NCBI GenBank assembly: GCA_029948255.1 | Contig: JALIZF010001549.1 | Span: forward strand, 62,001-126,000 | Source of the DNA: Telmatactis stephensoni | Taxonomy: Eukaryota > Cnidaria > Anthozoa > Actiniaria > Isophelliidae | DNA length: 64,000 nt | Direction: 5' to 3' | Shown here: positions 63,745 through 64,000 of the stretch, piece after piece | Layout of the letters: each line of letters begins with the position of its first letter | Position numbering within the stretch: the stretch's first letter is position 1 | Made by a program: the position numbers and the translations under genes | Notes under the pieces: generated by a model | What the model saw: only the letters and a program-made list of their open reading frames with translations | The model's database searches: none | What the model was told of the DNA's origin: nothing

Positions 63745-63864
63745 TCTTCGGTTTTCAGCTAGTGCCCAGTCTTCCCACGGACAAGCAAATGTTCTTTAAT
63801 AAAAGTGCGCGCACTCGAATGCGCGCGCGAGATGCGCAGTAGCAAGTGTCCCGAACTACCTTAA

Positions 63865-64000
63865 TTGTATTTTTTGAAGATGTTTCTTTCGGTTCTACGG
63901 ATGCTACTAATATTGTCATTGGAAGTTTGTGTAAATATTAATGATGGCTCATAAAAATGAGACTCTACACAATCAATAGACCATTTCACGGATACCGTAT
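63865..64000. other. SRCR-unit upstream sequence
   Basis: Matches 35410-35530; no exon recognised before the window ends. Confidence 0.5.

Larger units (their letters stand above)
62785..63860. mobile_element. MITE with TIR GGTAGTTCGGGAC and TTAA target duplication (second copy)
   Basis: TTAA at 62781-62784 and 63861-63864; ends GGTAGTTCGGGACTC and, inverted, GGTAGTTCGGGACACTTG. Opposite in orientation to the copy at 29352-30196, sharing for example CGCGCGCATTCGAG and GACTGGGCACTAG (read inverted). The SRCR unit at 35.4 kb has the empty site. A smaller MITE and an AT hairpin lie inside. Confidence 0.8.

Overview
The window is gene-poor, repeat-rich animal DNA. The best guess is an anthozoan cnidarian such as a stony coral, but this rests on content rather than a diagnostic gene. 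The content is single-exon six-cysteine SRCR domains in many copies, a BEL/Pao LTR element, CR1-like LINEs with a PHD finger, Penelope-like elements (PLEs) with hammerhead-like ends, a KIAA1958/DUF3504 (Crypton-type) relic, and many fold-back MITEs. There are spliceosomal introns, no operons and no complete tRNA or rRNA gene.

Host-gene content is essentially one family: a two-exon SRCR cassette, exon B followed by exon A. Both exons are about 321-327 bp and are bounded by phase-1 introns; the B-A intron is only about 70-80 bp. Minus-strand cassettes lie at about 3.9-4.6, 10.2-10.8, 18.6-19.9, 34.4-35.2 and 60.5-61.2 kb, with a fragment at 38.1-38.3 kb. Plus-strand copies or pieces lie at 23.8, 30.5, 37.1 and 56.7-57.4 kb. 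Only the 34.4-35.2 kb cassette has both exons open with all six cysteines and usable splice sites. The others have single intact exons, stops, deletions or insertions. Flanking introns are also similar between copies, so whole segments were duplicated. A half-SRCR block recurs upstream of exon B at 35.3, 56.5 and 62.7 kb.

Layout. 0-1.1 kb: LINE reverse transcriptase (minus) running off the left edge. 1.1-4.6 kb: simple repeats, two MITEs, SRCR unit 1. 5.8-9.6 kb: decayed LINE (minus). 10.2-10.8 kb: SRCR unit 2. 12.0-17.3 kb: BEL/Pao element (plus), disabled by stops, frameshifts and a deletion. 17.8-18.1 kb: tRNA-derived SINE. 18.6-19.9 kb: SRCR unit 3 split by a fold-back element. 20-24 kb: MITE, BEL relic, SRCR scrap. 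24.1-24.4 kb: PLE-end palindrome in a 14-bp target duplication. 26.0-30.3 kb: fold-back element carrying a PLE in its left arm and a TTAA-flanked MITE in its right arm. 32.2-33.0 kb: LINE piece. 34.4-38.3 kb: SRCR pieces. 38.6-54.8 kb: a LINE reverse transcriptase broken by an 8.70-kb inverted-repeat element with a 6-bp target duplication (itself holding an almost intact CR1-like LINE) and then by a 6.07-kb inverted-repeat element. 55.7-57.4 kb: DUF3504 relic and SRCR cassette. 58.6-59.6 kb: fold-back element and minisatellite. 60.0-63.9 kb: SRCR cassette opened by three insertions.

The SRCR copies act as clocks for the mobile DNA. Paralogous copies show the unoccupied state of two insertions, and the opposite fold-back arm or a second repeat copy shows it for the PLE insertions, so boundaries and relative order can be read directly. 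Most calls rest on motifs recognised by eye; no database search was possible.
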